Assembly: GCA_051747265.1 (NCBI GenBank) | Contig: JBNJFY010000001.1 | Coordinates: 620,001-684,000 of the forward strand | Length of the DNA: 64,000 bases | Source of the DNA: JBNJFY01 sp051747265 | Lineage (GTDB): Bacteria; Bacteroidota; Rhodothermia; Balneolales; Balneolaceae | Direction of reading: 5' to 3' | Shown: piece after piece, positions 44,696-53,519 of the stretch | Numbering within the stretch: the first letter of the stretch is position 1 | How the letters are laid out: every line of letters begins with the position of its first letter | The notes under the pieces: model-generated | The model's database searches: none | The model's input: the letters and a program-made list of their open reading frames with translations, nothing else | What the model was told of the DNA's origin: nothing | Made by a program: the position numbers and the translations under genes

Positions 44696-45247
44696 ATTAA
44701 CCCTCTTTAAATCTAAATCCTGTCCCCAGTTAATCATTGCAATTTACAATGAGGAACTATACTCATCTGATGAATAGTAGTGCTTCTAACGGCTTTGTGT
44801 TGTTCGTGTTCCCTCTTTGCAAACAGACTACCTTTTAGTTTAAGTAAATTGCCGCTTGTAAGATGATTTTGCAAATAATGCGAGCCAAAAATTATGATTT
44901 TAATGTAGGATAACTACTCGCTTATCTTGTCGATTGGTACTCCCTTGGCCTTAACCGTTAGCATTTTTAACGAATAGTTCTCCCTTGAATTACTGCGATA
45001 CTTACGCCTTGGTAATCAGATTTTTCACATGTTAATGTGATTGGATTTTCACAATATCACTGGTAAATAGGTATGCGAAGTTAACCATCTACATAAATAA
45101 CCATACTTGGATATATTAAACTTTACTAGGAAACGCCCCCCAAAATACACGTATACATTTAATATAGGCACATTTTGTTCAAGCGAGAAAAAGTGAATAA
45201 CCTGATGTACAGAAACCAATTAAGCTTAGGCGGGCAAATAAAAAAAG
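44696..45247. other. A/T-rich gap before the FecR/cyclase operon
   Basis: The 552 bp between the operon's first start codon and tRNA-Ala is A/T-rich and holds no convincing gene. Several A-tracts are visible, but I could not place a TTTG/TAnnTTTG promoter on the minus strand with good spacing. The operon's promoter should lie here. Confidence 0.4.
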
Positions 45248-45321
45248 TGGAGCTACGGGGATTCGAACCCCGGACCTCTTCGCTGCCAGCGAAGCGCTCT
45301 AGCCAGCTGAGCTATAGCCCC
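45248..45321 (-). tRNA. tRNA-Ala (anticodon GGC)
   Basis: The reverse complement folds with acceptor GGGGCTA/TAGCTCC and discriminator A, the D arm GCTC..GAGC, anticodon stem CTTCG/CGAAG with loop CTGGCAG (GGC) and T arm CGGGG-TTCGAAT-CCCCG. The CCA end is not encoded. A consensus promoter lies just upstream. Confidence 0.95.
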
Positions 45322-45336
45322 ATCGAATCAGGTCTG

Positions 45337-45367
45337 CAAATATACAATCTTTTTCATTTTCAACAAA
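45337..45367 (-). promoter_or_regulatory. Consensus promoter of tRNA-Ala
   Basis: Read on the minus strand: TTTG, 19 bases, TATATTTG. The -7 box ends 15 bp before the tRNA 5' end. Sequence and spacing equal those of the tRNA-Val unit. Confidence 0.7.
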
Positions 45368-45508
45368 TCGAATAAATAGTGAACTTTGTAGGTGTACCTA
45401 TCGTTATTTATTTTAGGTTTTGATTGAAAAAAATCGACATATTTGTTCTATTCAGATACTAAAAGATTCCAACGCTTAACCAAATTCCACAACAGGAGAT
45501 TTTCTAAC

Positions 45509-46399
45509 ATGAAACGAGCTATCAATCTGCTGCTCATCGTATTTATGCTCGGAGGCGCCAGTGCAATACAATATGGTTGCGCTTCGAGTGAGCCCACCCA
45601 AGAACAGGAAGAACCCGTTGATACCGATGGCGATGGTATACCTGACGAGGAAGAACTGGAACTAGGTACCGATCCGAATAATCCCGATACCGATGGGGAC
45701 GGATTAACCGATTATGAAGAAATCAATGAATACGATACGGATCCTTTAAATCCAGATACGGATGGGGACGGATGCGATGACGGCGACGAAGTCAACGCAT
45801 ACGGAACCGATCCCAATAATCCGGATACCGATGGCGACGGCATCGATGATTGTGACGAGATTAATGAACACAATACCAACCCATTGAAAGCTGATTCCGA
45901 TGGTGATGGTCTCAGCGACTATGATGAGATCTTTGAGCATGGATCGGATCCCAATAATGCTGACACTGACGGCGACGGCTTTACTGATGGCCAGGAAGTT
46001 GAGATGGGAACGGCTCTGAATGAACAAACCGCATTCTTGCGAGAGCTGGAAACGGTCAATTTTGATTTCGATAAATCAAATATCGATGACCAGGCTGCTC
46101 AGTTGTTGACTAACAACACGCAGGATCTATTGGATAATCCCAACTTCCGTGTTCGTATCGATGCTTATACCGATCATATCGGTACTGATCAGTACAACTT
46201 GCGCCTGAGTAAACGTCGGGCTAACTCAGTACTTGAGTTCTACACCAAAAATGGTATTACGCAAGATCGCATCGACGCACGCGGATTAGGAAAAGCTCCG
46301 GTTCCTTGCTACGAGCAAACTCCAGAAAAAGGATGCCGCAAGAACCGTCGCGCAGAATCTATTCCTCTGAACCCCTACAAATATTCTCCGAATAACTAA
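45509..46399 (+). CDS. OmpA-like lipoprotein with thrombospondin type-3 repeats
   Basis: 296 residues from ATG 45509, preceded by AGGAG, the only good ribosome site noted. The signal peptide ends YGC-A, giving a lipoprotein. Residues ~35-170 are calcium-binding repeats of the DTDGDGIPD kind (about six units, many with DPNNPDTDGDG). Residues ~185-285 are the peptidoglycan-binding OmpA domain: FDFDKSNID, then AYTDHIGTDQYNLRLSKRRANSV, and a C-terminal NRRAES, which departs from the usual RRVE. It anchors outer membrane to murein. An intrinsic terminator follows at 46431. Confidence 0.92.
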   Translation: MKRAINLLLIVFMLGGASAIQYGCASSEPTQEQEEPVDTDGDGIPDEEELELGTDPNNPDTDGDGLTDYEEINEYDTDPLNPDTDGDGCDDGDEVNAYGTDPNNPDTDGDGIDDCDEINEHNTNPLKADSDGDGLSDYDEIFEHGSDPNNADTDGDGFTDGQEVEMGTALNEQTAFLRELETVNFDFDKSNIDDQAAQLLTNNTQDLLDNPNFRVRIDAYTDHIGTDQYNLRLSKRRANSVLEFYTKNGITQDRIDARGLGKAPVPCYEQTPEKGCRKNRRAESIPLNPYKYSPNN

Positions 46400-46430
46400 C
46401 CCATTCGGATTCGAACAAATTTCCTCATTC

Positions 46431-46467
46431 AAAAAGCGATAATCCCTCGGGGTTGTCGCTTTTTTTA
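46431..46467. terminator. Bidirectional intrinsic terminator
   Basis: AAAAAGCGA and TCGCTTTTTTT enclose a loop that itself has CCCTCGGGG. A-run and T-run on the two sides allow termination of both the OmpA-like gene and the convergent DUF5686 gene. Confidence 0.75.
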
Positions 46468-46641
46468 TGTGGTTCAGATCTCTTTGCCGCCCCTTACTAC
46501 CCTTTCGAGTGGCATGGCTGGCTACCTATCCAATTTCTCGCCTTAAGGTTACGGCTTGGGTAGCACGGATAATTAACCAAGAATTGGGAGTATCATTAAT
46601 TGGACAGATACTTTCCCACTGGCTTTACGAACCATCATATT

Positions 46642-49071
46642 TTAAAACAGGCGAGCCAGTCCAATTGTAACGTACCAAGCCTGCTGGTTGAAATTGCGGG
46701 TCAGATCAACGCGAAATAACCCGAATACCCCTTGCCAGCTCACTCCCGCTTCGGTCTGCCATTCCTCCGGATCATAATGCCGGTCCTTGCTGGGAATCAC
46801 ATCCCAAGCTTTGACCACGCCGCCGGTAAGCGACAACCCCCATCCTTGATCGGCCGCCCAACGCCATCCGATGGCTTCAAATGGAATACTTCGGAAATGA
46901 TGCTCTAACAATAGACCCAGATGATCTTTCCCATACGCAGGCTGAAGGAGAAAACTCCGCATGGTCCCCACCGGGGCTAATACGCCTAAACTTCCATCCA
47001 CACCCGTGTAGTATTGTGGTATACGATCTCCCAGCAGATGGATCCCGCCGGATAGGGTAACATCCAGTTGATTGGGAAGTAGACGCCGTTGGTAGAAGGT
47101 GTCCAGGGTCCAGTTTATTCGACCATCCAATCGGCTGGAATGCTGCTCGCTATTAAAAATGGGCATCACTTGCGACCAGTTCAACTGCATTTCCCGATGA
47201 CTGCTTACGCCGAAACTATTGCCCATGGTTCCCCAATTCGCACCCACGACATACCGAAAGTAATAACCATCTTGGATTGAGGGGTTCGCGCGCTGTACAA
47301 AGTCTCTACCTAATAAATCATAATCACTTTGCTTGGACAACGAGGATTGTTTTTCATATTGAATACTTGCCCTGAGATCCAATCGCGAATCGGGTAAATC
47401 CAAATTAAAAGTGGAAGCGATGCCCTCTTTTCGGTAGTAGTCATGGTAATCCGGATAGCCCAGCAAAGGTTGCAGACTAGTTAATTCGGTTGGATACATG
47501 GTGAATTTCCCAAAATGATCCTGTTCCTCGAAGTAGTTGAGTCTCAGTTCCCAGTCCAATCCCGATTCCATCTCCTGTTGGTATCCTATTCCCAACCCAT
47601 ACGACCACTTTTCCAATCCGGTGCTGTAGGCTCCTCGGGCGTTAATATCCAACCCATCAATAACTTCACGCTCTACACCAAGTCCCAATAGCCCTTCTTC
47701 TACTCGGTTATAACCCAATACTGGCTTCATGCCCTGCGTAATTTTATCTAGCATGGAATCAGTAGTATCCGCTTCGCTGTCCTCCTCATCCGTATCCACA
47801 AAACGGGCCAGCGCTCCGGTAGGCTTAAAGGCTTTCTCCATGGTGGAAGCACTATCGATGGATTGATAAGCCACCTCCTCTTCCTGGGTGAGCGGAACAC
47901 GTTGTATGGTGCGCTCCCAGAGCGAATCTTGCTGTATCTCAGTAATACTGGAATCTTCAACCATTGTGGAACCAGACTCATACAAACTGTCCGGTAGCGC
48001 TATATTTACCTCGTACTCCTCTACTGTAGAGACCTGCCTAAAACTGATTCGTGGAAATTGCAATCCCGGCATACCTACCTTTACCGAACCATCAATCCGC
48101 ATATCCACGGGCAGCCAAAATTCTCCGCCGAAGTCGCTAAACTGTTGTTGATAGGCCAAGCTGATATCCTGAACGGGCTTGGGAAAACTGATCACCTCAT
48201 TCGGCTTTAGGTCTACATCGATCATCGCGTAAACATCATCCAAAACATGAATGGAGCCCACAAACAGTGGCTGCAACTTGCGCCCCGGGCTCAATTCAAT
48301 CTCAAATACCAACTGTTCGCCCACATATTGGTGATCCACCAATTCCACCTCATAAAACTTGAGCATATCCGGGTGGGTGGGACCAATGACTTCGAAGCCG
48401 GCTACTTCGATGATATCATCATAGAAGTTGGGCACATTATTCACCCCGGCAAAACTCTGTTGTCCAGCCATATTCGCGGTTTGCTTTTTAGCCTTGACCA
48501 CTTCCCGGTGTCCCTTTTCTTTATCCCAGTAGGCGGTGGTGATACTCTCCGAAATAGAGGCGATAGAGGTATCGCTGGACAACACCATGCGTGTATATGC
48601 CTGCGCTGTATAGGTGTCCAGTTGCGCACGCCATTGCTGTTTTCGTTTGATGACCTCCTTCATGATACTCACCGCTGGATCTTCCCCAGTGACCACTACC
48701 TCATCCAATTCTACCGATAACGGTTGCAGCTCAATACGCAGAGGTTCCGTAGGCGCTGATTCCAGCGTTATACTGTTGGATTGGTAACCGATGAATCGAA
48801 AAGACAATGTGACCGGAAACGAGTCTATCTTCAGACTAAATCGCCCATCCGCGTTGGTAATGGTTCCCTTGTAAGTGGATTCGATCACCACATGGGTGGA
48901 TGGTAGACTTTCCCCGGTTTCCGCGTCTAGCACCAATCCCTGGATGTTAGATTTGCTCTGTTGCGCGAATACCAACAATGATCCGACGCCCGCCCATAAA
49001 CCGATTATGGCGATAATAATTCCGATCTGGTGCTTAATCCCATCCCGGGAGCTTAATTTTGGATGTGTCAT
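46642..49071 (-). CDS. DUF5686 outer-membrane protein with CarboxypepD_reg-like domain
   Basis: 809 residues. A signal peptide (ends VFAQ) is followed by a carboxypeptidase regulatory-like beta-sandwich (IQGLVLDAETGESLP, then GRFSLKI). A DUF5686 domain starts around LDEVVVTGEDPAVSIM and covers residues ~130-420. The C-terminal half is a beta barrel ending GLARLF. This architecture is frequent in Bacteroidota-related genomes and sits in the outer membrane; its role is unknown, though it may be a lipid or substrate carrier. It is monocistronic between the terminator at 46431 and the tRNA-Arg. Confidence 0.88.
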   Translation of the reverse strand: MTHPKLSSRDGIKHQIGIIIAIIGLWAGVGSLLVFAQQSKSNIQGLVLDAETGESLPSTHVVIESTYKGTITNADGRFSLKIDSFPVTLSFRFIGYQSNSITLESAPTEPLRIELQPLSVELDEVVVTGEDPAVSIMKEVIKRKQQWRAQLDTYTAQAYTRMVLSSDTSIASISESITTAYWDKEKGHREVVKAKKQTANMAGQQSFAGVNNVPNFYDDIIEVAGFEVIGPTHPDMLKFYEVELVDHQYVGEQLVFEIELSPGRKLQPLFVGSIHVLDDVYAMIDVDLKPNEVISFPKPVQDISLAYQQQFSDFGGEFWLPVDMRIDGSVKVGMPGLQFPRISFRQVSTVEEYEVNIALPDSLYESGSTMVEDSSITEIQQDSLWERTIQRVPLTQEEEVAYQSIDSASTMEKAFKPTGALARFVDTDEEDSEADTTDSMLDKITQGMKPVLGYNRVEEGLLGLGVEREVIDGLDINARGAYSTGLEKWSYGLGIGYQQEMESGLDWELRLNYFEEQDHFGKFTMYPTELTSLQPLLGYPDYHDYYRKEGIASTFNLDLPDSRLDLRASIQYEKQSSLSKQSDYDLLGRDFVQRANPSIQDGYYFRYVVGANWGTMGNSFGVSSHREMQLNWSQVMPIFNSEQHSSRLDGRINWTLDTFYQRRLLPNQLDVTLSGGIHLLGDRIPQYYTGVDGSLGVLAPVGTMRSFLLQPAYGKDHLGLLLEHHFRSIPFEAIGWRWAADQGWGLSLTGGVVKAWDVIPSKDRHYDPEEWQTEAGVSWQGVFGLFRVDLTRNFNQQAWYVTIGLARLF

Positions 49072-49189
49072 CTTTAAATGCTCATGCCCTATAAGCTTAA
49101 TATTGTGTTGCCCCCGTTGTATCGATTTCGAATGGAATAAGTTACATTCCCTCTGCTTGGTGAACTTATTATATTATGGAACTTCCAAC

Positions 49190-49262
49190 GACCCCATAGT
49201 TCAACTGGATAGAACGAGGGCCTCCTAAGCCCTAGATCTGGGTTCGACTCCCGGTGGGGTCA
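49190..49262 (+). tRNA. tRNA-Arg (anticodon CCT)
   Basis: Acceptor GACCCCA/TGGGGTC with discriminator A; D arm GTTC..GAAC; anticodon stem AGGGC/GCCCT with loop CTCCTAA, giving CCT; T arm CTGGG-TTCGACT-CCCGG with a wobble at the outer pair. CCA not encoded. Confidence 0.93.
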
Positions 49263-49716
49263 CTATTTCAATACTCATCCCCGGGCACTCCGCAATTTCA
49301 CAGCCAAACATTAAAATAATCGTCTGCGCAAAAACACCGCCTCGTTAGAGCTAGAGCTGCACTCTGTGCCTAGATAGAGCAGTTGAAGACTACCTGTAGA
49401 AGAATTTGCTGGCTCTACGTTGCTCAGGCATATTTATCTACCGAAAGTAACGCAGGTTTGACCCTGCCCGAGTGTGTATCCATAACAAATACTATTCAGG
49501 CAAGGGCAGGTAACTTTACTTCCACCACAAACCCTCCCCCCTCGGTGGGCTACAGAGGGGCAAACACCGACAGTAGCCAATTTACCGTTCCAAGACGCAT
49601 TCCAGAAACATTTTGGTATCCTATATTCAGCCTTAAACAACGAATCGACTGCCCCAGGGGAGCAACCGATTCGTTACTAATGTCATCTTCTTATTGGAGA
49701 TCGTGAATCAGGTATT
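49263..49716. other. Non-coding-looking gap after tRNA-Arg
   Basis: 454 bp with no convincing gene. Open frames here are short and low in typical residues. I see no integrase, attachment-site repeat of the tRNA 3' end, tmRNA tag or strong hairpin. The base composition is richer in C than the neighbouring gaps. Possibly decayed sequence. Confidence 0.4.
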
Positions 49717-49998
49717 TCAAATGGCTTCGGCCATCGCATATTTACCCAATAAATCTTTATACGGAACCAATAAATAGTCTTTGCCCCCATCTTCAATTTC
49801 AATGGCACTGCTTTTACGGAACATCACCCGGTCACCCACAGCAACGGTTTCTCCACCACCGGGAGCCACAGCTACCACTTCTCCAATCTCCCGACTGGAA
49901 CTAGCGGTATCCGGGATTATTATGCCACTTTCAGTTTTCTTTTCAGCGGCTTCGGTTTTCACCAGTACATGATCGTTTAATGGTTGAAAAGTAGTCAT
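49717..49998 (-). CDS. GroES-like co-chaperonin
   Basis: 93 residues with the Cpn10 pattern: QPLNDHVLVKT at the N-terminus, the mobile loop ESGIIIPDTASS, and GGKDYLLVPYKDLLG near the C-terminus. GroEL is not adjacent, so this could be a paralogue of the main groES. It lies 20 bp after the redox fusion gene in the same orientation, which suggests joint stress control. Confidence 0.88.
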   Translation of the reverse strand: MTTFQPLNDHVLVKTEAAEKKTESGIIIPDTASSSREIGEVVAVAPGGGETVAVGDRVMFRKSSAIEIEDGGKDYLLVPYKDLLGKYAMAEAI

Positions 49999-50018
49999 AG
50001 TTCACTCCTGTTTTGTGT

Positions 50019-50609
50019 TTACAGATTTAATAATCGATCCAATTCTCGGGTATCATAACCGATGACAAAAGATCCGTTAATTTCGGTCTGAGGTACGCCT
50101 TGCTGCCCCGTACGTTGCACAAGCTCTTGAGCCGCCTGTTGGTCGGATGCTACATCAACTTCCGTAAAATTGATGTCATTGTTGCTCAGATAATCTTTGA
50201 CCATGTTACAATAAGGACAACTTGGTGTTGTGTACACGGTGACTTTTGGTGAGTGTTGGTCATCATCCCTTCCGGCAGATCGTTGACTCAGAATCTGTTC
50301 ATAAAAACCCGCGGTCTGCACACCGGATATAATTTCAGCAGGCCGCCCTTTTCTAAAAACCACCAATGTTGGGACAGATTGGATATCATATCGGGGATGA
50401 ATGTCTGTCACTTGAGAAGCGTCCACTTTATATATGGGCACCTCATCATGGCTTTGCTTCAATTGCTCCAGGGCTTCCAATGACTGCTTGCTTAACGCTG
50501 AGCTCGCCGTGTAGAACAAGACCATCATCAGCTCATGATTGTCAATCAACTCATCAAATTGACTGCTATCTGCTATCTCCATCAACTGTGTTTGCGTGTC
50601 CACACCCAT
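50019..50609 (-). CDS. Thioredoxin-like / glutaredoxin fusion protein
   Basis: 196 residues. Residues ~10-105 have a thioredoxin fold (MVLFYTASSALSKQSLEALEQL, then VPTLVVFRKGRPAEIISG), but the WCGPC site is replaced by SSAL and has no cysteine. Residues ~120-196 are a glutaredoxin with the active site TPSCPYCNMV (CPYC), the conserved GVPQTEI in the position of the TVP motif, and a C-terminal GYDTRELDRLL. The Trx half probably serves for binding or dimerising. It may transfer electrons from thiols; it is coupled to the GroES-like gene downstream. Confidence 0.88.
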   Translation of the reverse strand: MGVDTQTQLMEIADSSQFDELIDNHELMMVLFYTASSALSKQSLEALEQLKQSHDEVPIYKVDASQVTDIHPRYDIQSVPTLVVFRKGRPAEIISGVQTAGFYEQILSQRSAGRDDDQHSPKVTVYTTPSCPYCNMVKDYLSNNDINFTEVDVASDQQAAQELVQRTGQQGVPQTEINGSFVIGYDTRELDRLLNL

Positions 50610-51005
50610 AAGGCATTATATTTAATCAGTAAATTACTAGTTAGCTATATAGTAACTAAATAGAATTTAAAATGTTGTACACTGTTAACTGGTTACAATT
50701 ACGATTTTCAAACCGGCACTCCTGCAGCTGATAATTGATTTTGAGTAGTATTGGGAAGTAGGCGTTTTATCTATACAAATACGCTCTATTCTGACTAAAA
50801 CCATCTTCATTGTCTAGGAATACCGACACTATGGGTTCCTTATATCCAAGGCGCTGCTTGACAGGCCGCACATTCGTTGAGGGTTTATTTTATTCCACAA
50901 TTCCATTTTGTCTCTTCCTTCGGGCCATTTAAATTCCGCCTGTGAATAAAATGTCATGTTCAACGTTATAAATTTTCTCACTAACGAATTAAATGTTGTT
51001 CCCAC
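50610..51005. other. Gap between divergent genes
   Basis: 396 bp, A/T-rich, between the start of the redox fusion (minus) and the lipoprotein (plus). No gene, tRNA or strong hairpin seen; the promoters of both genes should be here, but I could not assign a box. Confidence 0.35.
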
Positions 51006-51386
51006 ATGAATTCTAATCGAGTACTATTAGTTAGCTTCCTAGTGGCCGCCCTGCTTTTTACGGGTTGCTTGGGCGGAATCAATTCCGATGATGAAAAGCC
51101 CGTTTATCAGTATTATGTGACCACCGATGTTCCGGTAAAGAATGGATACTCTATAGAATTTTATGTTCCCTCTGAGGACACAGTTGTTACGTTGGGTAAC
51201 CCGAACCTCCCCTTCACCTACGGTAGCAAAGGGGAAAAAGATGATCGTTTGCAACTTCGTATTGTAACCGGCGATAATTTCATCGTGAAAATCACAGGGA
51301 TTATCTTTATCGATGGTGCGGCCAGGGAGTCGATGGAATTGCAAGGTGCCAACAAGCAAAAAACTATTCGCTATACCATACCATAA
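51006..51386 (+). CDS. Small hypothetical lipoprotein
   Basis: 126 residues. The signal peptide ends LFTGC-L. The mature ~107 residues are beta-strand-rich (VYQYYVTTDVPVKNGYSIEF) with no cysteine. I recognise no family. It converges on the kinase-like gene, 23 bp away. Confidence 0.7.
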   Translation: MNSNRVLLVSFLVAALLFTGCLGGINSDDEKPVYQYYVTTDVPVKNGYSIEFYVPSEDTVVTLGNPNLPFTYGSKGEKDDRLQLRIVTGDNFIVKITGIIFIDGAARESMELQGANKQKTIRYTIP

Positions 51387-51409
51387 AAGATGCTATTGGT
51401 CGGTCTCCA

Positions 51410-52708
51410 TTAACCAACCTCGGTGACTACCTTCCCCTGGATATCAGCCATGGGAAATGTTAAGGCAATCCGCGTTTCTTTACGGTCTTGGTGATCATAA
51501 TGCAGCTCTCCTTTCAACTGATCTGCAAGAGCCCGCATTAACGATATTTCCAAACTCTGCTGCTGCTTCTCGCTAATCTCTGGCTGCTCATTGCTTTCCA
51601 TGGTTACTGATAGGTGCAGCTGACCGTGCTCTTCTTTAAACGTAATCTTAATCTGTTTGGGACTTTCTGGTGGTGGGGCGGATTTTGAAAACACCTTCTC
51701 CAAACTGCTGGATATCATTTCATTTACAATCAACCCCGTAGGTATAGCCTGATTCAGACTAAGACGAACGGGTTCTACATATTTATGAACCACAATACGT
51801 CCGCTTTGCATATACTCCGACAACAAGAGTTCCACCAGCCTGCTTATATATAGATCCGCTTCAATGTAAGACAGGTGGTCATCTTGATAGAGCAATTTAT
51901 GGACAGTAGCCATACTTAGCACACGTTTTTGCGATTTCTCAAACGCTAGTTTGGCTTGTTTATCCTGAATGTTGTCTGACTGAAGCTCCAGCAAGCTATT
52001 AATCACCGCCAGGTTATTTTTTACTCGATGATGAATCTCTTTAATCAGTATTTCTTTCTCCTTCAGGTTCGCATGCAGTTTCAGCTCTTGTTCTTTTTGC
52101 TTGGTGATATCCATGATTGTACCAAACACCCGTTGAACTTGCTGGTGTCGATCTACAATACCACGACCTAATATTTTCACATATTTTCGTTTTCCACTCT
52201 TCGATTGAAGAGCGGTGTCCATTTCAAACGAACCGCCATTTTTTACAGTTTGATCATATAACTTCCCGAAACGTTGTTGATCCTCGCTATCAAGTAATTC
52301 CACAAAATCCTGGTAGGAAGGAATGGTATGATCATTAGGCAAATTCAAAATTTCGTGCAGCTGATCTGAGCATTCCAGGATATCTTGACTCAAATCATAA
52401 TTCCAGCTCCCAACTTGAGCAATGCGTTGCGCATTCTTCAACTCCGTATTTCTGACCTGCAGTTGGCGTCCGTATTTACGAATCAACCCATACAGTAGTC
52501 CGCCGGTTACCAGCACAAAAAACAGCCCTTTGGCATGCTGTATCAACCGTAGATCCAACCCACCCATAGAAAGGTATTCCGCCCAACGATCCGATAATAA
52601 AATCCACGCTCCGGCTACGATCACGTAAATCAGCGTGATCCGAAACGCGTTTAAATTAATATTGATATTACTTCGATAGTAGAATTTTTGTTGAGACCAC
52701 CAGTCCAT
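51410..52708 (-). CDS. PAS-domain histidine kinase of HisKA_2/HWE type, probably degenerate
   Basis: 432 residues. Two membrane helices (~28-45 and ~65-85) are followed by a PAS domain (~95-210), and a HisKA_2 dimerisation helix with the phospho-acceptor phrase IKEIHHRVKNNLAVINSLLEL. The ATPase domain is abnormal: in the N box the second Asn is gone (LIVNEMISSSLEKVF) and the G1 DxGxG motif is replaced by VTMESNEQP. It may be an inactive phosphotransfer or signalling partner. No response regulator is adjacent. The small gene at 52748 lies 39 bp upstream. Confidence 0.85.
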   Translation of the reverse strand: MDWWSQQKFYYRSNININLNAFRITLIYVIVAGAWILLSDRWAEYLSMGGLDLRLIQHAKGLFFVLVTGGLLYGLIRKYGRQLQVRNTELKNAQRIAQVGSWNYDLSQDILECSDQLHEILNLPNDHTIPSYQDFVELLDSEDQQRFGKLYDQTVKNGGSFEMDTALQSKSGKRKYVKILGRGIVDRHQQVQRVFGTIMDITKQKEQELKLHANLKEKEILIKEIHHRVKNNLAVINSLLELQSDNIQDKQAKLAFEKSQKRVLSMATVHKLLYQDDHLSYIEADLYISRLVELLLSEYMQSGRIVVHKYVEPVRLSLNQAIPTGLIVNEMISSSLEKVFSKSAPPPESPKQIKITFKEEHGQLHLSVTMESNEQPEISEKQQQSLEISLMRALADQLKGELHYDHQDRKETRIALTFPMADIQGKVVTEVG

Positions 52709-52747
52709 AACGTATCCCCGCTAGGCATAAAATCAACAGTAACCGTC

Positions 52748-52954
52748 TCACTCATCAATTTTTTTAAATGGATGGAATCCCTCGCTTCGCATCCGGTGGT
52801 ACGTATTTTTGCAGTGCTGACAGGTTTGATAACCATAGGGACGCTCATCTAGCACCTCGTACTCCCCTTCTTGAATACCACAAAGAGTAAGCGCACCAAT
52901 ACCTTTATAATGAACAATTTTTTTACTGCTTCCTTTAAACTTTAAATACTTCAT
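52748..52954 (-). CDS. Small putative zinc-ribbon protein
   Basis: 68 residues. A basic N-terminus (MKYLKFKGSSKKIVHYKG) is followed by LCGIQEGEYEVLDERP and TCQHCKNTYHRM. One Cys precedes the CxxC pair and a following His may complete a metal site. Possible role in RNA or DNA binding is guessed. It lies upstream of the kinase-like gene on the same strand. Confidence 0.5.
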   Translation of the reverse strand: MKYLKFKGSSKKIVHYKGIGALTLCGIQEGEYEVLDERPYGYQTCQHCKNTYHRMRSEGFHPFKKIDE

Positions 52955-53232
52955 CGTAACGCCTCCATATCATAGATAACAATACTTAAGTATAACGCAG
53001 TCGAACCAATGAACATATTAGATTCGAACGAATTAAAGAGATGTTGATATTTATTTAGATCAGAGTCTGGCTTTATATTCTAGGACATTATAGGTCACGA
53101 AAATCTTACATTGCCTCTTGCAACTATCATACATGAGGATAGTAAATTCCCCAACATCTGGTTACGCTCATGTGGTATGGGATCACAATAACACCCAAAA
53201 TAGTTGATATATTACTTTTGAATGGCTTTTTA
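52955..53232. other. Gap left of the terminal-inverted-repeat element
   Basis: 278 bp. A/T-rich; nothing I can support beyond this. The next 134 bp are a repeated element, and a further ~150 bp to the ABC gene hold a weak palindrome near 53455-53490. Confidence 0.35.
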
Positions 53233-53366
53233 AAGAGGGCTTTGCAAAACCTTCCGAAATTTATTCTGTCATGGCAAGATGTAATAACAATCACCGTTTA
53301 TACAATCTAATCAGGGGATTGCCGCACTTCGATCGTAATGACAAGACGTTTTGCGAATCCCTCTAT
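53233..53366. repeat. Dispersed 134-bp element with terminal inverted repeats, copy A
   Basis: Begins AGAGGGCTTTGCAAAAC and ends GTTTTGCGAATCCCTCTA, near-complementary ends. Interior carries CCTTCCGAAATTTATT, CATGGCAAGATGTA and CAGGGGATTGCCGCAC tracts. A second copy at 63139-63274 is close to identical. No coding sequence. MITE-like or REP-like. Confidence 0.8.
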
Positions 53367-53519
53367 TGATTGGTAAAAATAATCCATCCCGATAAAAAGC
53401 TCTATTAGACTTAGCTCCCCCCTCATCTACGGAATACCGGAATTTCACCCCTGCTTGACGCAACAGCCTTACGTTAGGCGTAGTTCAAGTTTTACGGTAC
53501 GTGGCACTACCGCAGATTC

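Noticed and set aside
45175..45375. 66-residue frame spanning tRNA-Ala
   Set aside because: Reads across the antisense of a tRNA; typical artefact.
46467..46670. 67-residue frame overlapping the terminator and the DUF5686 3' end
   Set aside because: Starts in the terminator and has no homology signal.
49383..49706. 107-residue plus-strand frame after tRNA-Arg
   Set aside because: No start-site support or domain; cysteine-rich, low-complexity translation and competing opposite-strand frame.
49190..49716. tmRNA or integrated phage next to tRNA-Arg
   Set aside because: No ANDENYALAA-like tag, no integrase and no repeat of the tRNA end could be found.
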